Positions 17,857-27,592 of a stretch of 64,000 bases of DNA are shown here, one piece after another. The stretch spans positions 62,001 to 126,000 of the forward strand of contig NZ_FNMV01000003.1 in NCBI RefSeq assembly GCF_900106645.1, in the 5' to 3' direction. The notes under the pieces are model-generated. The model worked only from the letters and a program-made list of their open reading frames with translations, was not told where the DNA came from and searched no databases. The DNA comes from Flavobacterium degerlachei. Lineage in GTDB: Bacteria > Bacteroidota > Bacteroidia > Flavobacteriales > Flavobacteriaceae. A program made the position numbers and the translations under genes. How positions within the stretch are numbered: position 1 is the stretch's first letter; each line of letters starts with the position of its first letter.

Positions 17857-20800
17857 ATGAAAAAAATATTTTTCTTATTTTATATTCTTTTTAGTATAAC
17901 TACTACTGCGCAATTAGTGGTCGATAATACGTCGCAAACCCCTAAACAATTAGTGCAAAACGTAGTCGTAGGACAAGGAATTAACGTTTCAAATATTATA
18001 TTTAATGGCACTGCTGCCAATGCAGATTTAATATGCGATCAAGTAGGTCTTTTCTCTAATGGACTCACAACCAACATCGGATTAAGCACCGGAATTATTT
18101 TAAGTACGGGAAATGCTATAATTGCAAAAGGTGCAAATGACACCAATTTAGGTACTTTACCCACTTCAAATCCATTTATAGGAGATAATGATTTATACAT
18201 ATTATCGAATAATCAAAGTATTCAAAATGTAGCTATCCTAGAATTTGATTTTATCCCTACAGGAAATAAATTGAGTTTTAATTTTGTTTTTGCTTCTGAG
18301 GAGTATCCTGAATTTGTGAATGATACCTATAACGATAATTTTGGTTTTTTCTTAAGCGGACCTGGAATTACAGGTCCTTTTTCAAGTAGTGCTAAAAACA
18401 TTGCATTAATTCCTACTACAACTCTTCCTGTTTCTATTAATAATCTAAACGATGGAACTTCAAATTCGGGACCTTGTGAATATTGTCAATACTACGTTAA
18501 TAATGAAGGAGGACCTACTATTCAATACGATGGATTTACTAAAGTTTTATCGGCAAACGCTGATGTTGTTTGCGGGCAAACCTATCATATTAAGTTAGCC
18601 ATTGCAAATGTTGGGGATAATAATTACGATTCGGCTGTATTTATAGAAGGAGCCAGTTTTAGTTCTCCGTCAATTAATTTAGGACCTGACTTGAAGATAT
18701 GCAGTGCCTCAAACCATATATTAAATTCGGGATTAAGTGCCAGTGAAATTCATGAATGGCGTTATAATGGAACCTTAATTCCGGGACAAAACGGACCACA
18801 AATCACTATAGATAAATCGGGCTTATACTCCGTTCAAGCCTTTCCTTTTGGGACGACTTGTCCAGTCAGTGATGAGATAGCCATTCAATTCGGTACCCTT
18901 GCAGCTCCTTATCTTTATTGTGGAACAAAAACTTCTAATTCTATCACTTTTGATTGGCTGGCTTTAGGAGAAGCAGAATTTTCTGTTGCTTATAAAATAG
19001 GAACAAATACAGTTGTTGACGTTGGATTCATTGGTAAAGTTTATTCCTATACTGTTCAAGATGTTCCTCCGGGTGAAACTGTCGTTATAACGGTAACTCC
19101 AATAGGAACGCCAAGTGAATGTTTTGGCCCCAATTCAATATCCTGCGTACTTGACAGTTGCTTAATTAGTCCAACATTAAGTCTCACTCAAGGTGCTAGC
19201 TCACAACAAACTTGTGAAAACGAAGCTATTTCGAATGTTGTTTATACAATTGGCGCTGGAGCAACCACTGCATCTATAACTTCTGGAAGTTTGCCTAATG
19301 GTGTAACGACAAGTTTAGTTGCAAATCAATTTAAAATTGAAGGTACCCCAAGCGTTTCGGGAACCTTTAATTATACGATAACTACATCAGGAGGATGTGC
19401 TCCAAATGCAACTTTAAATGGATCCATTACTGTAAATCTAGGAACGATTCCAACATTTACCGCCGTTGCTCCTGTTTGTGAAGGAGAAACCCTCGCATCT
19501 TTACCATTACAATCAATTAACAACATCAATGGAACTTGGTCGCCCGCTTTAAACAATAATACAACTACTGAATATACATTTACTCCAAATACAGGACAAT
19601 GCGCTACTACGACCAAATTAACGATTGTTGTAAATCAAAAAACAACTCCAACATTTACAGCCGTTGCTCCTATCTGTTCTGGCGAAGCACTTGCTGCACT
19701 TCCATCACAATCAATTAACAGCATCAATGGAACTTGGTCGCCTACTTTAAACAATACTACAACTACTGAATATACGTTTACTCCAAATACGGGACAATGT
19801 GCTAATACGGCCAAATTAACGATTGTTGTAAACCAAAAAACAACTCCAACATTTACCGCTGCTGCTCCTATTTGCGCAGGAGGAACGATTGCTGCACTTC
19901 CATTACAATCAATAAACAACATCAATGGATCTTGGTCGCCTACTTTAAACAATACTGCAACTACTGAATATACGTTTACTCCAAATACGGGACAATGTGC
20001 TAATACGGCCAAATTAACGATTGTTGTAAACCAAAAAACAACTCCTACATTTACAGCAGTTGCTCCTATCTGTTCTGGCGAAGCACTTGCTGCACTTCCA
20101 TTACAATCAATTAACAACATCAATGGATCTTGGTCGCCTGCTTTAAACAATACTGCTTCTACTGAATACACCTTTACTCCAAATGCGGGACAATGTGCTA
20201 ATACGGCCAAATTAACGATTGTTGTAAATCAAAAAACAACTCCAACATTTACAGCTATTGCTGCTATTTGTGAAGGTGAAACACTTGCTGCACTTCCATT
20301 ACAATCAAACAACAGTATCAATGGAACTTGGTCGCCTGCTCCAAACAATATCACAACTACTGAATATACATTTACTCCAAATGCGGGACAATGTGCGAAT
20401 CAAACAAAATTGACGATTTCAGTAAAACCAAAACCAATACCGCTTTTGACAGATGGTAAAATATGCGTCGATAAAAACTCAAATGCCGTAATCCAGTCTT
20501 ACCTTTTGGACAGCAAGCTAAATAATGCAACTCATAATTTTGAATGGTTTTTAGATGGGTTTACAATATTAAATGCCACACAAAGCACTTTTGAAGCAAC
20601 CCAAAAAGGAACCTATTCTGTTAAGGCTACAAATAAATCTACTAATTGCAGTTCAACAGTCATTGAAGCAATAGTTACTGAAACCTTGTCTAACACTACA
20701 ACATTTAAAATAACACAAACCAATGCCTTTAGTGACAATGCAACCCTAACTATTGCAGTTATTGAAGGAAGTGCAAACTATGAGTATCAGCTGGACCAAA

Positions 20801-21174
20801 ACCCTTTTCAAGAATCAAACGTTTTCTCTGAAGTTACTCCAGGGACACATACTATACGAATTGTAGATACTGAAGGCTGTACTGATTTAAGTTACCAAGT
20901 CATCGTAATAGGCTATCCAAAATTCTTTACACCAAACGGGGATGGCCATAACGACACTTGGAAAATTATTGGTTTCAACAGTCAATACAATCCTTCGATT
21001 ACCATTTTTGACCGTTACGGGAAATTATTAAAACAAATAAACTCTATTGATTTCGGTTGGGACGGAACCTACAACGGTCAAGTCATGCCTGCCACTGATT
21101 ATTGGTTTAGGGTAATCTATCTTGAGGACGGAATCAATAAAGAATTCAAATCTCATTTCTCATTAAAGAGATAG
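17857..21174 (+). CDS. choice-of-anchor-L repeat adhesin with T9SS type B sorting domain
   Basis: A 1105-residue secreted protein. After a signal peptide (1-18) comes a choice-of-anchor L domain (about 20-270; GLSTGIILSTG and FVFASEEYPEF are characteristic). Ig-like regions follow, then five tandem 66-residue repeats (residues 530-859) each with the pattern PTFTA-APIC...LPLQSINNING-WSP...TEYTFTPN-GQC, another Ig-like region, and a C-terminal gliding-motility-type (type B) sorting domain beginning YPKFFTPNGDGHND (about residue 1020). It is likely a large extracellular adhesin carried by T9SS. It lies opposite in strand to the LRR paralogues that flank it. Confidence 0.9.
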   Translation: MKKIFFLFYILFSITTTAQLVVDNTSQTPKQLVQNVVVGQGINVSNIIFNGTAANADLICDQVGLFSNGLTTNIGLSTGIILSTGNAIIAKGANDTNLGTLPTSNPFIGDNDLYILSNNQSIQNVAILEFDFIPTGNKLSFNFVFASEEYPEFVNDTYNDNFGFFLSGPGITGPFSSSAKNIALIPTTTLPVSINNLNDGTSNSGPCEYCQYYVNNEGGPTIQYDGFTKVLSANADVVCGQTYHIKLAIANVGDNNYDSAVFIEGASFSSPSINLGPDLKICSASNHILNSGLSASEIHEWRYNGTLIPGQNGPQITIDKSGLYSVQAFPFGTTCPVSDEIAIQFGTLAAPYLYCGTKTSNSITFDWLALGEAEFSVAYKIGTNTVVDVGFIGKVYSYTVQDVPPGETVVITVTPIGTPSECFGPNSISCVLDSCLISPTLSLTQGASSQQTCENEAISNVVYTIGAGATTASITSGSLPNGVTTSLVANQFKIEGTPSVSGTFNYTITTSGGCAPNATLNGSITVNLGTIPTFTAVAPVCEGETLASLPLQSINNINGTWSPALNNNTTTEYTFTPNTGQCATTTKLTIVVNQKTTPTFTAVAPICSGEALAALPSQSINSINGTWSPTLNNTTTTEYTFTPNTGQCANTAKLTIVVNQKTTPTFTAAAPICAGGTIAALPLQSINNINGSWSPTLNNTATTEYTFTPNTGQCANTAKLTIVVNQKTTPTFTAVAPICSGEALAALPLQSINNINGSWSPALNNTASTEYTFTPNAGQCANTAKLTIVVNQKTTPTFTAIAAICEGETLAALPLQSNNSINGTWSPAPNNITTTEYTFTPNAGQCANQTKLTISVKPKPIPLLTDGKICVDKNSNAVIQSYLLDSKLNNATHNFEWFLDGFTILNATQSTFEATQKGTYSVKATNKSTNCSSTVIEAIVTETLSNTTTFKITQTNAFSDNATLTIAVIEGSANYEYQLDQNPFQESNVFSEVTPGTHTIRIVDTEGCTDLSYQVIVIGYPKFFTPNGDGHNDTWKIIGFNSQYNPSITIFDRYGKLLKQINSIDFGWDGTYNGQVMPATDYWFRVIYLEDGINKEFKSHFSLKR
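19444..20433 (+). repeat. five in-frame 198-bp tandem repeats
   Basis: Unit boundaries read 19444, 19642, 19840, 20038 and 20236, each exactly 198 bp (66 codons). Units 2, 3 and 4 are nearly identical at DNA level, while units 1 and 5 are more diverged, suggesting recent expansion from the middle. Each unit keeps one Cys near its start and one in GQC, likely forming a disulfide per domain. Confidence 0.93.
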
Positions 21175-21221
21175 CATCTGTTTTTTTAGCAGCACAACAT
21201 TTTCGTTTAAATCTACTTCCC

Positions 21222-21288
21222 TCCTGCTTTCCACAGTATATTTTGTGTCGAAAACGCCACAAAAGGATACTTGCTTCAATCAGGGCTA
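21222..21288. repeat. palindromic interspersed repeat (family A, copy 2)
   Basis: Begins TCCTGCTTTCC, contains the inverted pair TTTTGTG/CACAAAA, then AAAAGGAT and ends ATCAGGGCTA. It shares these ends with the copy at 13431-13502. It lies between two convergent surface-protein genes. Confidence 0.7.
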
Positions 21289-21320
21289 GAGATGACTTTT
21301 TGATTTCAAAACACAAAAAT

Positions 21321-21343
21321 ACTGCTTGAATTAACCAAGCAGT
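21321..21343 (-). terminator. intrinsic terminator of the second LRR protein gene
   Basis: An 8-bp stem ACTGCTTG/CAAGCAGT with a 7-base loop. On the minus strand it is followed by ATTTTTGTGTTTT. It lies 26 bp after the stop codon at 21369. Confidence 0.65.
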
Positions 21344-21368
21344 TTAGCTATTAAAAAAAAAATCTTTT

Positions 21369-23459
21369 TTAGTTTTTTATAAACTTCATAATTGATGTTC
21401 CTTTATCAGTATTCATTTTCAAGAAATACTTTCCAGTCGTTAATTTAGAAACATCTATTTTAGAAATAGTTTGAGCATTTGGAACGGCTATAACTAACTG
21501 TCCTAAAATATCAAGAACCGCAATTGATTGTACTTCAATAGATCCATTATTATTAATATTCAAGATATCATTTACAGGATTTGGATACACACTGAAATAA
21601 TTCGAAAACGCAAAATCCGTAATCCCTAAAGTTTTAAATGTTGAAGTCGCTTTATTAGTGAGAATTGGAAAATTATAATCGAAATAAATATTAGCTTCAT
21701 TGGTAAAAGAATCACCAGTTACAAGCGTTGGCAATGTTTTAATTTTGAAAGCGATATACCCATCGTTTGTAGCATCATCATAAGGCAAATTGATATTTTC
21801 AAATATAAATTCGACTTTATTTCCTTGGGATAATTTTGTTACAAAATCATGACTCGCTTTTGTTGGTACTAAAGTTGAAATATCAAATTTCCTTAAATCA
21901 ATTAAATCCTTTACCACAATGTTTTCAGCCGGATAGGTTCCTGTATTTTCAAATCGGATTAAATAATGTACATATTCACCAATCAGTTCTGGAGTGATTA
22001 CATCGCCTTCTAAACAGGTTTTATCATTTGGATCAAACGAACCAACTACACTTTGGCGCAAAGCAAACGAATTATCAACTGGTTTTTCATCACCAGCAAC
22101 TGGAGTAATCAAGGCATTAAAACTCAAACGGTCTCCAATGTTTACCGCAGGAGTTTCCATAGGAGAATTTACATTTAGGATTACTGTAATTTCACGAGTT
22201 TCAAAAGGTAAAAGACTACTATAATCCCAACTCAGCTTGTCTGTGATTTGACTATTCACATTTGGCACAGCCGAAACAAAATCTAAAACAGCATCATTAA
22301 AAGTCAAAGAAACGGAACCAGATTGTGTACTTGTTCCCTTATTTTTATAAATGATTTTATAGGTAGCATCAAAGCCTGGTCTTGCAGGAATAGTTGATAA
22401 AATAGTTACTTCAAGATCTTTATGAACACCGTTTGGGGCAATACAAAAATCCTGAGTATAAGGACTCGTTTGTGATGGAAAATTTACATTCAAAGATGCA
22501 GGCGAAATATTGAAATAGGATGGGTTTTCTAAAATTGGAGTAATTGTATAATTCCCTGCTTGTACTGGAATCGCATACAAACCCAATTTATTGGATATTA
22601 TATTTCCTTTGGTTGCCCCGTTAAAAACGGAAAAGTTTAAATTGGGATATTTTTTATCTGTCTCATCACAACCGTCACCTAAGAGATCAAATTTACTATT
22701 GCCCTTAATAGTATAAAAAGTACCGCCGGGATTAAATGAACAATAAGAGTTTACCACGCAATGCTCGTATCCCATAGCAATGACACCTTTTTGTAACCAC
22801 CCTAATTCTGATTCATCTGCACAAATAAATTTAAGATTTGGGTTTTCATTAAAGTTAACACTTCCTTGTTCTTTTCCATTTTTCAGAAACAATGACTCTA
22901 GTTGGTTTCCCCAACAATTTAATCCCCATAGATTTATTAAATCACTTGTATTTAGTGTAGTAATATTATTTTTACCGCAATTTAATTCGGTCATACTTGG
23001 TAAATTTTCCAAATTCAAGGCGCTGAGTTGATTGTAAGAACAATCAATATGTGCAAGATTAACCAATCCATTAATATTTAATGATCTTAGCTGATTGTTA
23101 CTGCAAATTATATCTTTCATACCTATCAAGCCTCTGACGTCTAATGCTGTAATTTTATTATTATTACAATACAAAGTTTCAAGATTTTTAAAACTCAAAA
23201 TACCTGTTAAATCAGTTATTGTAGAACCAACAACATTCAAATAACTGACTTGTAAAGCTTCCGAAGATACGATTTCACCGTCTTTATTTGCATCGACTTC
23301 AAAATAAACGCCACTTAGATTTTTAGCAACATATAAATATTGCCCTTTTCCAGACAACACTAATTTTTCTTTAAAAGTTGTATCTGGCAAGGCAACAATT
23401 TGTGCTTTTGCAGTAGTAAAAAACAAAAAACACAACAGTAGAAAGTATAGTTTTTTCAT
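21369..23459 (-). CDS. leucine-rich-repeat surface protein with T9SS type A sorting domain (paralogue 2)
   Basis: A 696-residue secreted protein with signal peptide (1-19, TAKAQ), a short run of about six leucine-rich repeats (about 65-215), the same DUF11/DUF7619-type beta domains as its paralogues (PNDKTCLEGDVITPELIG) and a type A sorting domain at the C-terminus (FSVYPNPVNDILNI). It begins 12 bp after the stop of the paralogue at 23472, so the two are probably one transcript. It is the shortest of the three because it has fewer repeats. Confidence 0.88.
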   Translation of the reverse strand: MKKLYFLLLCFLFFTTAKAQIVALPDTTFKEKLVLSGKGQYLYVAKNLSGVYFEVDANKDGEIVSSEALQVSYLNVVGSTITDLTGILSFKNLETLYCNNNKITALDVRGLIGMKDIICSNNQLRSLNINGLVNLAHIDCSYNQLSALNLENLPSMTELNCGKNNITTLNTSDLINLWGLNCWGNQLESLFLKNGKEQGSVNFNENPNLKFICADESELGWLQKGVIAMGYEHCVVNSYCSFNPGGTFYTIKGNSKFDLLGDGCDETDKKYPNLNFSVFNGATKGNIISNKLGLYAIPVQAGNYTITPILENPSYFNISPASLNVNFPSQTSPYTQDFCIAPNGVHKDLEVTILSTIPARPGFDATYKIIYKNKGTSTQSGSVSLTFNDAVLDFVSAVPNVNSQITDKLSWDYSSLLPFETREITVILNVNSPMETPAVNIGDRLSFNALITPVAGDEKPVDNSFALRQSVVGSFDPNDKTCLEGDVITPELIGEYVHYLIRFENTGTYPAENIVVKDLIDLRKFDISTLVPTKASHDFVTKLSQGNKVEFIFENINLPYDDATNDGYIAFKIKTLPTLVTGDSFTNEANIYFDYNFPILTNKATSTFKTLGITDFAFSNYFSVYPNPVNDILNINNNGSIEVQSIAVLDILGQLVIAVPNAQTISKIDVSKLTTGKYFLKMNTDKGTSIMKFIKN

Positions 23460-23471
23460 TTAAATATTTTT

Positions 23472-26006
23472 TTATTGTTTAATAAATTTAAAGCTAGAAG
23501 TTCCTTTATCCGTGTTCATTTTCAAGAAATAATTACCTTTAGATAATTTTGAAACATCCGCTTTTGAAATATTCTGAGCATTTGGAACAGCAATAACTAA
23601 TTGTCCTAACATATCATAAATCGAAATTGATTTTAATTCAATAGTATTTTTAGTTCCAATATTCAAGATATCATTTACAGGATTTGGATACACACTAAAA
23701 TAATCTAAAAATTGAAAATCTTGAGTTCCTAGCGTTTTAAAAGTAGATGTTGCCTTATTAGTCAGGATTGGAAAATTGTAATCAAAGTATATATTAGCCT
23801 CATTAGCAAATGAATCCCCAGTTACCAGCGTTGGTAATGTTTTAATCTTGAAAGCAATGTAGCCATCATTTGTAGCGTCGTCAAAAGGAAGATTGATGCT
23901 TTCGAATATGAATTCCACTTTATTTCCCTCGGATATTTTAGTCACAAATTCGTGACTGGCTTTTGTTGGTTCTAAAGTTGAAATATCAAACTTGGATAAG
24001 TCAATTAAATCTTTCACTACAATATTTTGAGCGGCATAATTTCCTGTATTCTCAAAACGGATTAAATAATGTACATACTCACCAATCAGTTCTGGAGTGA
24101 TAACATCTCCCTCTAAACAAGTTTTGTCATTAGGATCAAAAGACCCCACCACACTTTGGCGTAAAGCAAATGAATTGTCTACTGGTTTTTCATCACCAGC
24201 AACAGGAGTAATCAAAGCATTAAAACTCAAACGATCTCCATTATTCACTGCAGGAGTTTCCATAGGAGAATTTACATTCAATGTAAAATTGATTTCTCTA
24301 GTTTCAAAAGATCGTAAGTCCGAATAATTCCAAGTTAGTTTGTTGGTAATTTGATTATCAAAAATTGGTGTTGCAGAAACATAATCTAAAACTTCGTCAT
24401 TAAAAGTTAAAACCACCGAACCGGATTGCATCGTTGTTCCTTTATTTTTATATATGATTCTATAAGTTGCATCAAATCCTGGTCTTGCTGGAATAAGCGG
24501 TAAAATCGTTACTTCTAAATCATTATGAATACCATTTGGAGTAACACAAAAATCTTGATTGTAAGGACTTAACTCTGAGGGGAAAGTTACATTTACAGCA
24601 TTTGGTGAAATGTTGAAATAATTGGAGTTTTCAATAATTGGAGTGACTGTATGAATTCCTGCTTGAATAGGAATCGAATAATTTCCAGAGGAATCTGAAA
24701 TAAAATTTCCTGTAGTAGTCCCGTCAGTTATTTTAAACTTCAATTTTTTATACACAGCATCATTTGTAGTACAACCGTTATTATCTGTATCTAATTTAGA
24801 TTTTCCTTTAATTGTATAAAAAGTTCCGCCAGGTGTAAAAGAACAGTACGAGTTAATTTGGCAGCTTGGAGAACTCCCTAAACTACTTCCAATTACCCGG
24901 TAATAATGGGATATAAGACCTTCGGAAGTACATATAAACTTGAGGCTAGGATTTGGAGCAAAACCCATATTGTATGTAAATACATTGTTTTTAATATAAA
25001 CTGCCTCAAGTAAATTATTAAAACCACAATATATATTATTTAATTCCACACAAGTATTTAAATTCAATTCTGTTAAAAGGTTATATGTACAATCTAGGCT
25101 GTTCAATAAAATATTATTTGATAAGTCTAATTTTTTAATTGAATTTGAAGAACAATTTAGATTTGATAAATGAGATAATGTTTTTGTTTCAAGGTTTTCT
25201 AAAAGGTTCCCGTTACAAAACAAATATTCTAATTTGATCAGATTATTGACATTTAATGAAGTAAGTAAATTACCCGAACAATATAATGCTGTAATAGAAT
25301 TAATCTTAGAAAAATCGATAGTTGTTAGTTTGTTTTCCCTACAATTTAAACTTTTAAGATTAATTAATTCTGATAGGTTTAAGGAACTTATTTGGTTCGT
25401 AGAAATGTCTATATTTTCTAATAAACTTAATCCGCTTGCTTGAAAACTGCTTATCTTGTTATTCAAACAAATGATTGATTTAAGATTAGTCAATCCGTAG
25501 ATATCTAAACTAGTTAATTGATTGTTTGCAATTGATAAACTCTCAAGATTAGTAAGTCCTTGAAAACTGATATTTTTAATCTGATTTTGAGAAAGATCTA
25601 AGGTTTTTAATTTCTTTAAATCAGTAACAAATACACTAGATATTTTATTATAAATGCAGTTCAATTCGACTAAATTTATTAACTCAGAAACATCTAAATT
25701 TTCAATGTTGTTTTCTTGACAATTTAAATTCTTTAAATTTTTAAAAAATGAAATCCCATTTAAATTGATTATTTCCTTATTTCTAAGATCCAGCTCATAA
25801 ACATTTAACGCTTCACTGGCTTCAATTTCATCATTACTATTTAAATCAATTTTAATATTATTCCCATTCACATCTTTTGCAATAGATGAATAGATATCAG
25901 CATACAGTAACCAAAATTTAAAATTGCCGTCCGGTATATTTATAATCTGAGCATTAACACTTCCAAAAAAACAAATTCCAACAAGTAAAAAATAAAGTTT
26001 TTTCAT
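23472..26006 (-). CDS. leucine-rich-repeat surface protein with T9SS type A sorting domain (paralogue 3)
   Basis: An 844-residue protein from the ATG at 26006. An upstream ATG at 26042 lies before the promoter box at 26025-26032 and would add twelve residues ahead of the signal peptide, so I reject it. It has the longest leucine-rich-repeat region of the trio (about 55-370), then the shared beta domains and the type A sorting domain (FSVYPNPVNDILNIGTKN through GNYFLKMNTDKG). It is the first gene of a likely two-gene transcript with paralogue 2 and is presumably exported by T9SS. Confidence 0.88.
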   Translation of the reverse strand: MKKLYFLLVGICFFGSVNAQIINIPDGNFKFWLLYADIYSSIAKDVNGNNIKIDLNSNDEIEASEALNVYELDLRNKEIINLNGISFFKNLKNLNCQENNIENLDVSELINLVELNCIYNKISSVFVTDLKKLKTLDLSQNQIKNISFQGLTNLESLSIANNQLTSLDIYGLTNLKSIICLNNKISSFQASGLSLLENIDISTNQISSLNLSELINLKSLNCRENKLTTIDFSKINSITALYCSGNLLTSLNVNNLIKLEYLFCNGNLLENLETKTLSHLSNLNCSSNSIKKLDLSNNILLNSLDCTYNLLTELNLNTCVELNNIYCGFNNLLEAVYIKNNVFTYNMGFAPNPSLKFICTSEGLISHYYRVIGSSLGSSPSCQINSYCSFTPGGTFYTIKGKSKLDTDNNGCTTNDAVYKKLKFKITDGTTTGNFISDSSGNYSIPIQAGIHTVTPIIENSNYFNISPNAVNVTFPSELSPYNQDFCVTPNGIHNDLEVTILPLIPARPGFDATYRIIYKNKGTTMQSGSVVLTFNDEVLDYVSATPIFDNQITNKLTWNYSDLRSFETREINFTLNVNSPMETPAVNNGDRLSFNALITPVAGDEKPVDNSFALRQSVVGSFDPNDKTCLEGDVITPELIGEYVHYLIRFENTGNYAAQNIVVKDLIDLSKFDISTLEPTKASHEFVTKISEGNKVEFIFESINLPFDDATNDGYIAFKIKTLPTLVTGDSFANEANIYFDYNFPILTNKATSTFKTLGTQDFQFLDYFSVYPNPVNDILNIGTKNTIELKSISIYDMLGQLVIAVPNAQNISKADVSKLSKGNYFLKMNTDKGTSSFKFIKQ

Positions 26007-26024
26007 TACATCAATTAAAGTAAT

Positions 26025-26032
26025 CAAATATA
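26025..26032 (-). promoter_or_regulatory. -7 promoter box of LRR paralogue 3
   Basis: TATATTTG on the minus strand, about 19 bases before the ATG at 26006. The short leader supports that start codon. No upstream TTG is at the usual spacing. Confidence 0.5.
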
Positions 26033-26065
26033 TAGAAATCAATTAGTAATAAATTATTTTCCTAC

Positions 26066-26097
26066 AAAAAAAGCCTTACCGAAGTAAAGCTTTTTTT
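26066..26097 (-). terminator. intrinsic terminator of the GIY-YIG-like gene
   Basis: A stem AAAAAAAGC...GCTTTTTTT with inner TTAC/GTAA, one mismatch and loop CGAA. It lies 27 bp after the stop at 26124 and gives a T run on the minus strand. The core resembles the terminator at 15123-15146. Confidence 0.75.
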
Positions 26098-26123
26098 ATA
26101 AAATATATGATTTTTGAAATTGA

Positions 26124-26546
26124 CTAAAAAGCCACATTCCATTTTGGCAATCTTCCATTTTCGTCCATGAAGTTCTGTAAAACTTGTCCTTCAACAGATG
26201 TAGGAATACCTTTAGTATCATCATTGAATGTTTCGTACCAAACTACTTCTAAAGTGCTGATATCTTCTTTTGTCATTTGTGCTGGCCAAGAATATTTTCT
26301 TCCTGTTTTTGCAAACTGGTGCCCTTCAACAATCTTTTCTTTCAAACCACCATTTTTGATTTTCAAAGATCCGTCATTTTGAACAGTTCCAGTAGAACCT
26401 ACCATGATTAACTCTTTTTCATCTCCAACTGCATAAACCAAAAACACACCACTTCCTTCAGAAGCGTTGCAAACTTGCTCTAAGCTATCATCTGCTGTAA
26501 AAGTAAAGCTATCGCTTACCTTAAACTTTTCTAATTCTTTGTACAT
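26124..26546 (-). CDS. GIY-YIG-like small protein of unknown function
   Basis: A 140-residue cytoplasmic protein with no signal or membrane segment. Residues 33-53 read GVFLVY, ten residues, then MVGSTG, which matches a diverged GIY-YIG core. R83 (TGRKYSW), E119 (PTSVEGQVL) and N137 (LPKWN) are spaced like the conserved Arg, Glu and Asn of that superfamily. If so it is a small nuclease-like domain, but the second Tyr of the core is replaced by Met. I do not know a named family for it. It lies downstream of sucD but is separated by a terminator. Confidence 0.6.
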   Translation of the reverse strand: MYKELEKFKVSDSFTFTADDSLEQVCNASEGSGVFLVYAVGDEKELIMVGSTGTVQNDGSLKIKNGGLKEKIVEGHQFAKTGRKYSWPAQMTKEDISTLEVVWYETFNDDTKGIPTSVEGQVLQNFMDENGRLPKWNVAF

Positions 26547-26571
26547 CTTACTTTTGTATTAATTTTAAATA

Positions 26572-26600
26572 AAATGCCTCACAAAAACAGTGAGGCATTT
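26572..26600 (-). terminator. intrinsic terminator of sucD
   Basis: An 11-bp perfect stem AAATGCCTCAC/GTGAGGCATTT with a 7-base loop, followed by T on the minus strand, 34 bp after the sucD stop. Confidence 0.85.
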
Positions 26601-26634
26601 TTATAATGACTTGAAATCATTAATAATCTTTCAA

Positions 26635-27507
26635 TTATCCGATAACTTCTTTTACTTTTTTACCAATCTCAGCTGGAGAATCCACAACGTGTATTCCACA
26701 TTCTCTCATGATTTGTTTTTTAGCTTCAGCTGTATCGTCAGATCCACCTACAATAGCACCTGCATGACCCATTGTTCTTCCTGCTGGAGCGGTAACTCCT
26801 GCAATGAAACCTACAACTGGTTTACGGTTACCATCAGCTTTAATCCAATGTGCAGCATCAGCTTCTAATTGTCCACCAATCTCACCTATCATTACGATAC
26901 ATTCAGTTTCTGGATCATTCATCAACAATTCTACTGCTTCTTTTGTAGTAGTTCCAATGATTGGGTCTCCACCAATACCGATAGCAGTAGTGATTCCTAA
27001 TCCTTGTTTTACAACTTGGTCAGCCGCTTCATAAGTTAAAGTTCCTGATTTAGATACAATTCCTACAGTTCCTTTTTTGAATACGAAACCTGGCATGATA
27101 CCAACTTTAGCTTCACCTGGAGTGATGATACCTGGACAGTTAGGTCCAATCAATCTAGCATTTCTTTCTTTTACATAGCTGTTTGCTTTGATCATATCTG
27201 CAACAGGAATTCCTTCCGTAATTGCAATAATCACTTTTATTCCAGCATCAGCAGCTTCCATTATTGCATCAGCAGCAAAAGCTGGTGGTACAAAAATAAT
27301 AGTTGTATCAGCACCCGCTTGTTCAACGGCGTCTTTTACAGTGTTGAAAACTGGACGATCTAGGTGAGTAGTTCCCCCTTTTCCTGGAGTTACACCACCA
27401 ACAACGTTAGTTCCGTACTCAATCATTTGAGAAGCATGGAAAGTTCCTTCGCTTCCTGTAAATCCTTGAACAATAATTTTGGAATCTTTATTAACTAAAA
27501 CACTCAT
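26635..27507 (-). CDS. sucD: succinate--CoA ligase alpha subunit
   Basis: A 290-residue protein of normal length. It has the N-terminal CoA-binding [10 protein letters not shown] segment, the [10 protein letters not shown] and [10 protein letters not shown] motifs, and the phosphohistidine loop GHAGAI with H248. It converts succinyl-CoA, phosphate and NDP to succinate, CoA and NTP in the TCA cycle. The beta subunit is not in this window. It has its own TACTTTTG box and terminator although it lies after the lipid A genes on the same strand. Confidence 0.97.
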   Translation of the reverse strand: MSVLVNKDSKIIVQGFTGSEGTFHASQMIEYGTNVVGGVTPGKGGTTHLDRPVFNTVKDAVEQAGADTTIIFVPPAFAADAIMEAADAGIKVIIAITEGIPVADMIKANSYVKERNARLIGPNCPGIITPGEAKVGIMPGFVFKKGTVGIVSKSGTLTYEAADQVVKQGLGITTAIGIGGDPIIGTTTKEAVELLMNDPETECIVMIGEIGGQLEADAAHWIKADGNRKPVVGFIAGVTAPAGRTMGHAGAIVGGSDDTAEAKKQIMRECGIHVVDSPAEIGKKVKEVIG

Positions 27508-27543
27508 GATATATATTTTATGTGATTTTTAAAAATTGTGATG

Positions 27544-27551
27544 CAAAAGTA
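27544..27551 (-). promoter_or_regulatory. -7 promoter box of sucD
   Basis: TACTTTTG on the minus strand, 37 bp before the ATG at 27507. No TTG at the canonical distance. Confidence 0.45.
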
Positions 27552-27592
27552 AGGTTTTGAAAATTATTTGAGACCTTTCCTGACAAAATAAA

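Noticed and set aside
19635..20210. 191-codon open frame antisense to the tandem repeats
   Set aside because: It is a by-product of the repeats being open on both strands; its protein simply mirrors the 66-codon period.
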